A stretch of DNA of 64,000 nt from positions 1,612,001-1,676,000 of the forward strand of contig NZ_CP073697.1 in the NCBI RefSeq assembly GCF_025264665.1. The letters run 5' to 3'. Below, in pieces: positions 59,238-64,000 of this stretch (the stretch's first letter is position 1; every line of letters begins with the position of its first letter). Source of the stretch: Edaphobacter flagellatus. GTDB taxonomy: Bacteria > Acidobacteriota > Terriglobia > Terriglobales > Acidobacteriaceae. Both the position numbers and the translations under genes were made by a program. The notes below the pieces were generated by a model. The model worked only from the letters and a program-made list of their open reading frames with translations. It made no database searches and had not been told where the DNA came from.

Positions 59238-60455
59238 TTAGTTGTCAGCAGCAGCCGACAGCGATACGCGACGCAGGACGGTCACGGGGTCGTTGTGTCC
59301 GGATGCAAGCTGCTGGGCGAATTGGACATATTTGGGATCGTGGTAAAAGTTGGCGGCCTGCTGGAGGCAGCCCAGAAGAGCATCGGCATGGAAGCCTCCG
59401 ATCTGCTGGTAGTCCCAGGGTTTTCCTTCGGAGTAGGGGATGAGGAAGTCGAGCGCAGCTCGAATGCTGCGTCCGTCGGCGGTGCGGAAGCCCCAGAGAT
59501 CGACGCCGGCTTGCTGGCCAAGCCAGGCAAGCTGCATAAGGCCGTCGAGGTTGCCGATGGAGTAGCCCCAGCCGTTGGTGCGGGCCAGCTCGAGGGGCTG
59601 GCGTCCGTCGGGTTCAATCTGAAAGGCAATGCGGCGGAGCTTGGCACGGGTGAGAGTTTCGACGGCGAGATCGCGGCGGCCGAGGAACAGGGCGTAGTCG
59701 GTGACCTGCAGGTCGTACCAGGTGCCGTGGTTGTTCTTGGCGGCATCCTCGTCTCTTCCCTTCTGACTGTCGAGCATCCATTTGAGGAAGGCAGCGTACC
59801 AGTCAGTGAGGCCCTTCTGGTCGGCGGCGGTCCATGCGGGTGAGCCCGCGAGAAGGCCTGCGGCGTCGGCGATGGGCATGAGCGAGCGCGTCTCGATGAG
59901 TCCGATGCCGCGGCCCGTGTTGATGCCGGGGATACCCTGGCCGAACTCGAGGTTAGGGTTCATCCGTGTGGCGGGTACGAGAAACCAGGTACGGATGAGA
60001 AGCGCGGCGCGGTCGGCATAGGCAGCATTTCCAGTGAGATACCAGGCGAGAGCGAGGTTGCGGGAATCTTCGCCGAGGCGGCCAAGCTGGTCGTGATCGG
60101 TGATCTTTTTGATCTCGGGGTTATGCTCACCGTCGCGGCGGATATAGGGCAAACCGTTGGGTTTGGAGGGGTCGGCCCAGAAGTAGGGAGCCTGGGACAT
60201 GTAGTCGTGCTTGTCGCCGCTGGGAGGCGTGACGCCCTTCTGCATGACGGAAAAAGGGCCTTCGGTGATGGCCTTGTCGGCAGCTGCGGTAGCTGCCTTC
60301 ACGACCTGCTGCTTGCGGACGTCGGAGGCCGGAGCAGCTTTGATGGAAGCAAGCTGGTTGGCATCGAGGAGGAAGACGCGTGGCGGCTGCGCGAGTGCTG
60401 GAAGGGTGGCGACGAAGAAAGCTGCAGCGGCGAGAAGTTGCCTCGTGTGGTTCAT
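59238..60455 (-). CDS. Alginate lyase-fold (PL5-like) exported protein
   Basis: This 405-residue protein has a signal peptide (about 1-22, AAAAFFVATLPALAQ) and an all-helical (alpha/alpha)-barrel-like region with PL5/alginate-lyase hallmarks: NNHGTWYDLQ and WFADP-type PYFWADPSKPNGLPYIRRDGE. Family enzymes cleave polyuronates by beta-elimination. Substrate is not proven; a degraded or related uronide is plausible in soil. It is 94 nt downstream of the histidine kinase gene. Confidence 0.82.
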   Translation of the reverse strand: MNHTRQLLAAAAFFVATLPALAQPPRVFLLDANQLASIKAAPASDVRKQQVVKAATAAADKAITEGPFSVMQKGVTPPSGDKHDYMSQAPYFWADPSKPNGLPYIRRDGEHNPEIKKITDHDQLGRLGEDSRNLALAWYLTGNAAYADRAALLIRTWFLVPATRMNPNLEFGQGIPGINTGRGIGLIETRSLMPIADAAGLLAGSPAWTAADQKGLTDWYAAFLKWMLDSQKGRDEDAAKNNHGTWYDLQVTDYALFLGRRDLAVETLTRAKLRRIAFQIEPDGRQPLELARTNGWGYSIGNLDGLMQLAWLGQQAGVDLWGFRTADGRSIRAALDFLIPYSEGKPWDYQQIGGFHADALLGCLQQAANFYHDPKYVQFAQQLASGHNDPVTVLRRVSLSAAADN

Positions 60456-60549
60456 GGGTGAGTGTTATACGTGAGCGGAGGCACGATGGTCTCGCAGTTT
60501 CTTTCGAGAGTGAAATATTTTTTTCGGGAACGAAATCGTACCGAGAGGC

Positions 60550-61986
60550 CTACTGTGATTTTGCGGCCGCGGGGAACTCCAGACGGAAGCGGGTCCGGAT
60601 GTTGCCCATGTGGTCGCCGCTTTCGACGGAGATGATGCCTCCGTTTTTTTCGACCAGCTCGCGTGTAACCCAGAGGCCAATGCCGGTTCCGGTTTCGGTC
60701 TTGGTAGTGAAAAACGCGTCGAAGATACGCTCCTGATCGTGGAGCTCGATACCGGAGCCGTTGTCCTCGACGAGGATGACGGCCCTGCTGGTGTGGTTGA
60801 GGGTATGCAGGCAGAGGCGGGGATTCTCGGTGGTGAGCGCGTCGATCGCGTTGGCGATGAGGTTGATGAGGATCTGGCGAAGCTCGTGCTGCAGGATCTC
60901 GATTTCGACGCCAGCGGTGTAGAAACGCTCCACGCAGATGTTGAGGACTTCGCAGCGCCGCTGGAAGAGGGCGAGTACAGAATCGATGACGTCGGCGACG
61001 GGAATAGGCGCGCTGACGCCACCAGCGGTACGAGAGAAGGAGAGTGTAAGGCGGGTGATGTTACCTAGACGGGCAAGCTCTTCTTCGGCAAGGGAAAGGT
61101 ACTGGCGGGAGTCATCGCTGAGGGAGGGGTCCTGGCCAGCGATATAGAGGAGGTTGGTGACGGACTCGAGCGGGTTGTTGACCTCGTGGGCGATGGTAGA
61201 GGCGAGTCGCCCCATGGCAGCAAGCTTTTCCGCGTGGATGAGGGCGGCCTCGACGTTTTTGCGACGTGTGACATCAAAGGTAACGCCGCGCCAGATGTTG
61301 GGCGAGCGCGAGACCTGGAAGCCGCGGGCAGCAAGCCAGTGGATTTCGCCGTCGGGCCATGTGACACGGAACTCGATGCGGAGGGGCTGGCCCTCCTGAT
61401 CGGCTTTGATGAAAGCGTCACGGATCGGGATGCGATCTTCCTCAACGACGAGATGCATCGGGAAGGTTTTACCGAACTCAGAGAAAGGGCGGCCGAAGAT
61501 GAGAGTGGAGCCCTCATCCCACAGCGTCTCTTCGGCATGGACGTTATAGACCCAGGTGGCGAGCTCGCTGGCCTGCTGTGCCTGGGCAAGCGCATCGGTG
61601 CGCTCCTGGAGGGTGGCGAGCGCAGTGCGAAGCTTGCGCTCGGTAGCGCGCTGTCGCCAGATGAGGAAGATGAGGAAGAAGGCTGCGGCGAGCAAGACGA
61701 GGGAGCGCTCGATCTGGCCGGTATTGAAGGAGACCTGCTGGTAGAGAGGGCTGAAGGGAAACCTTACCGAGGCAACAAAAATGCAGATGGCGAGGAGAGC
61801 GGGACCGGGGCCAGCAAAGACGCCAATTCCTGCGATAACGCTGGAGATAAGCGCGAAAGGGATGCCGTGCAGCGCAGGTCTGCTCACCGTAAACCATGCG
61901 GCGAGGATAGGCAGAACGACGGCGCTGGCGTAGCCGAAGACGCGGCGGGTTCTGGATTCTTCTGCAGATGATGGGGAAGGTGGCAA
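60550..61986 (-). CDS. PAS-containing sensor histidine kinase
   Basis: This 478-residue kinase has about four N-terminal membrane helices (about 18-108), a PAS/PAC domain (about 140-245, with EFRVTWPDGEIHWLAARG), a HisKA domain (STIAHEVNNPLESV, active His about 265) and an HATPase_c domain with VEDNGSGI and GTGIGLWVTREL. No response regulator is adjacent. The start is TTG 61986 with AGGGA about 13 nt before it; there is no ATG nearby. It lies 31 nt downstream of glmM. Confidence 0.87.
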   Translation of the reverse strand: MPPSPSSAEESRTRRVFGYASAVVLPILAAWFTVSRPALHGIPFALISSVIAGIGVFAGPGPALLAICIFVASVRFPFSPLYQQVSFNTGQIERSLVLLAAAFFLIFLIWRQRATERKLRTALATLQERTDALAQAQQASELATWVYNVHAEETLWDEGSTLIFGRPFSEFGKTFPMHLVVEEDRIPIRDAFIKADQEGQPLRIEFRVTWPDGEIHWLAARGFQVSRSPNIWRGVTFDVTRRKNVEAALIHAEKLAAMGRLASTIAHEVNNPLESVTNLLYIAGQDPSLSDDSRQYLSLAEEELARLGNITRLTLSFSRTAGGVSAPIPVADVIDSVLALFQRRCEVLNICVERFYTAGVEIEILQHELRQILINLIANAIDALTTENPRLCLHTLNHTSRAVILVEDNGSGIELHDQERIFDAFFTTKTETGTGIGLWVTRELVEKNGGIISVESGDHMGNIRTRFRLEFPAAAKSQ

Positions 61987-62016
61987 AAGAGGGTCCCTGT
62001 TTCCCTTCGGACCGGG

Positions 62017-63396
62017 CTAGAGTCCTAGCTCTGCCCGAATGGCGTTAGCAATGGTATCAGCGTGACGTCGCATGAGTGGCTCGGATTCGGCCTCGATCAT
62101 AACGCGGGCGAGGGCCTCTGTGCCGGAATATCGAATGACGACACGGCCGGAGTCGGCCAGCTCCTGCTCGGCAGCAGAGATGGCGCTGGCGACAGAGGGA
62201 ATGGAGTCGAGAGGCTTCTTCTCGCGGACTTTGACGTTGACGATAACCTGCGGGAAGACCTTGAGATCGCCGACAAGCTCCGAGAGAGACTTGCCCGAAC
62301 GGTGAACGATGTCGAGGAGGAGGAGCGCGGTGAGGAGGCCGTCGCCAGTCGTGGAGCGGCCGGAGAAGATGATGTGGCCGGATTGTTCTCCTCCAAGTGC
62401 GGCGTTGGTGGCGCGCATCTGCTCGAGGACGTACTTGTCGCCGACATTGGCGCGAAGCATCTGGATGCCGGAGCGCTTCAGAGCAGCCTCAAGCCCCATG
62501 TTGGACATGGTGGTGGCAACGACGGTGGAGTTGGTAAGCAGGCCGCGGGTTTGGAGATCGCGGGCGGCAAGCAGGAGGATAGCATCGCCGTTGACGACAT
62601 TTCCGTGCTCGTCGGCAAAGAGGGAACGGTCGGCATCGCCGTCGAAGGTGATACCTAAGGCGGCTTTTTGGTGCTTCACCTGAGCAGCGACGATCTCGGG
62701 GTGGAGAGCGCCACAGTGCTCGTTGATGTTGCGACCGTTGGGAGAAGCGTGGGTGATGATGACATCGGCACCGGGAATCTGCGCGAAGAGCTCGGGGGCT
62801 ACAGCAGACGCAGCTCCGTTGGCGCAGTCGACGACGATGCGCTGGTTGCCGAGAGAGAGGCCAGGGACAGCGGCAAGGAGGAAGCGGATGTAGTCTGCGC
62901 GGTCGGCTTCGTTGACGGGAGGTGCTGCGTTAATGCCTGCGGGAGAGAAGTGGATCTCTCCACTCGCCGCTTCGTTCGAGATGTGTTGTGTCGCCTCAAG
63001 GAATTTGAATATCTCTTCTTCGATAGCCAGCTCGGTGGAGTCCGGGAGCTTGTAGCCGTCGGAGCCGAAGACTTTGATGCCGTTGTCTTCCCATGGATTG
63101 TGCGAGGCCGAGATGACGATACCGGCAGAGAAGCTATGAGCCCGAGTGAGGTAGGCAATGGCGGGTGTAGTAATGACACCGGCGCTTTCGACCGTTGCAC
63201 CGCCCTGTGTGAGGCCCGAGGTGAGCTGTGCGGCGATGGCCGGGCCGGACTCGCGGGTATCCATGCCCAGGATGACACGCGGGGTGGCTCCGAGATGATG
63301 GGCGAGAGCGAGGCCAATAGCATGGACGGTGCCTGGATCGAGGGGATACTGGCCCGCGACGGAGCGGATGCCGTCGGTCCCAAAAAGCTTTTTCAT
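62017..63396 (-). CDS. glmM: Phosphoglucosamine mutase
   Basis: This 459-residue enzyme converts glucosamine-6-phosphate to glucosamine-1-phosphate, on the route to UDP-GlcNAc for peptidoglycan. The phosphoserine S98 is in ISASHNPWEDNGIKVF, the Mg2+ loop is FDGDADRS, and the substrate loop near GEQSGHI is present. Length fits. ATG 63396 (MKKLFGTDGIRSVAG). It lies 67 nt downstream of xseA and upstream of the histidine kinase on the same strand. Confidence 0.95.
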   Translation of the reverse strand: MKKLFGTDGIRSVAGQYPLDPGTVHAIGLALAHHLGATPRVILGMDTRESGPAIAAQLTSGLTQGGATVESAGVITTPAIAYLTRAHSFSAGIVISASHNPWEDNGIKVFGSDGYKLPDSTELAIEEEIFKFLEATQHISNEAASGEIHFSPAGINAAPPVNEADRADYIRFLLAAVPGLSLGNQRIVVDCANGAASAVAPELFAQIPGADVIITHASPNGRNINEHCGALHPEIVAAQVKHQKAALGITFDGDADRSLFADEHGNVVNGDAILLLAARDLQTRGLLTNSTVVATTMSNMGLEAALKRSGIQMLRANVGDKYVLEQMRATNAALGGEQSGHIIFSGRSTTGDGLLTALLLLDIVHRSGKSLSELVGDLKVFPQVIVNVKVREKKPLDSIPSVASAISAAEQELADSGRVVIRYSGTEALARVMIEAESEPLMRRHADTIANAIRAELGL

Positions 63397-63463
63397 AGAT
63401 ACAGGGTACTAGGTGCCGAGAGGCATGGGAGATACAAAGTATCTGGGTTCGTAAAGTGGTCGA

Positions 63464-64000
63464 TTACGCTTCGTTATGTTGTTTAGTCGTCAGGACTTGT
63501 GCAGCCAGGCTCCCCTTGGCTAAACGAGCCTGGATTGTTTGCCCTGCGGTAGTTTCTGCTGCAGAGCGGAGGAGCGTTCCATCGGCGTTATAGACGAGGG
63601 CATATCCCCGAGCGAGAACATTTAAGGGGGAGAGCGCTTCAAGCCGTGTGGTGATGGATTGTAGTCGGGCACGCTGGAGGGCGAATGCGGATGATGCAGC
63701 GCGGTCTAGTCTGAGGTTTGCGTGCTCAAGACGGCGATGCGAGGTGGCGAGACGCAGAGTCGGCTCCTGAGGGCGCAGGCGTTCGATGAGGGCGTGCAGG
63801 TGATCGGAGTGAGAGCGGAGACGACGCTCAATGGCTCGGTCGAGGCGATGAATCAGCTCGTCGGTGCGCTGGGCGCGGCGGTTGATGGAGTGGGTAACGG
63901 AGCGCAGAACCTGGACAGCCGAAAGGCGATCGTAACGCTGCCGGGTCTCGATGAGAGTCAGCCGGACGGCGCGGCGGAGACGATGGTCGAGTTGGCTGAC
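63464..64000 (-). CDS. xseA: Exodeoxyribonuclease VII large subunit, C-terminal part (5' end outside window)
   Basis: The minus strand from the window edge encodes 178 codons to TAA at 63464-63466. The product is a long Arg-rich coiled coil followed by LEALSPLNVLARGYALVYNADGTL and a short beta region, the typical XseA C-terminus. XseA with XseB degrades single-stranded DNA. The N-terminal OB and catalytic regions are beyond position 64000. Confidence 0.88.
   Translation of the reverse strand, partial: VSQLDHRLRRAVRLTLIETRQRYDRLSAVQVLRSVTHSINRRAQRTDELIHRLDRAIERRLRSHSDHLHALIERLRPQEPTLRLATSHRRLEHANLRLDRAASSAFALQRARLQSITTRLEALSPLNVLARGYALVYNADGTLLRSAAETTAGQTIQARLAKGSLAAQVLTTKQHNEA

Noticed and set aside
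1..64000. tRNA, rRNA, CRISPR array, insertion sequence, prophage
   Set aside because: I looked for T-loop and anticodon-stem patterns, spaced direct repeats, transposase motifs and integrase or attachment sites in the intergenic regions and saw none.

Overview
The window is GC-rich, gene-dense bacterial chromosome. The gene families point to a soil acidobacterium of the Terriglobales/Acidobacteriaceae (Granulicella, Terriglobus or Edaphobacter type). Supporting signs are a PEP-CTERM choice-of-anchor A protein, an Ig-like repeat protein with a membrane-hairpin insert, DUF2339/DUF3999 and FecR-type proteins, a YpdA-type bacillithiol-disulfide reductase, many exported proteins, and AT-rich intergenic repeats that I associate with that group. 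The assignment is inference; no rRNA or tRNA gene lies in the window. I see no CRISPR array, insertion sequence, prophage or integrase.

Layout. 1-1318: tail of an unknown gene, then a sortable surface protein preceded by an operator-like dyad. 1706-8390: a MATE pump convergent with an M13 peptidase / EamA / FUSC series. 8554-10548: an uncharacterised exported protein and rpsT. 11001-14005: phoH-ybeY-CBS/CorC operon. 14392-15411: mreB without mreCD. 15645-23551: alanine dehydrogenase, an NtrY/NtrX two-component pair and FtsK. 23573-26979: DUF2339-DUF3999 pair. 27059-29591: receiver-Hpt protein, NarL-type regulator and YpdA. 29588-35902: four-gene efflux operon (RND pump, adaptor, ABC ATPase, ABC permease). 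36146-42030: small coiled-coil protein, OmpA-family protein, orphan GvpL/GvpF, DUF481 protein, membrane-anchored cytochrome c and a beta-barrel protein. 42023-45233: divergent aspartase-like lyase and class I fumarase. 45605-49013: hypothetical genes, lactonase, apt, acylphosphatase and EF-P. 49138-55244: FecR-like protein, trpG/pabA and trpE separated by unrelated genes (exported hydroxypyruvate-isomerase-like protein, SmpA-like protein, GNAT). 55428-64000: glutamate dehydrogenase family, Ig-repeat protein, pgsA, alginate-lyase-fold protein, histidine kinase, glmM and the 3' part of xseA.

Most of the region is core metabolism and envelope biology. Aspartase and fumarase would feed aspartate carbon into the TCA cycle. 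Alanine and glutamate dehydrogenases beside NtrY/NtrX suggest a nitrogen theme. PhoH, YbeY, S20, EF-P and apt belong to translation and nucleotide salvage. GlmM, PgsA, MreB and FtsK serve envelope growth and division. The observations most worth following up are non-coding or residue-level: a composite intergenic repeat of about 270-280 bp present twice (14109-14378, 45294-45574) with a degenerate partial copy (1487-1570); a 10-A tract at the lyase 3' end that overlaps a bidirectional terminator; an EF-P with Asn at the usual Lys/Arg tip; and an NtrX-like regulator lacking GAFTGA.
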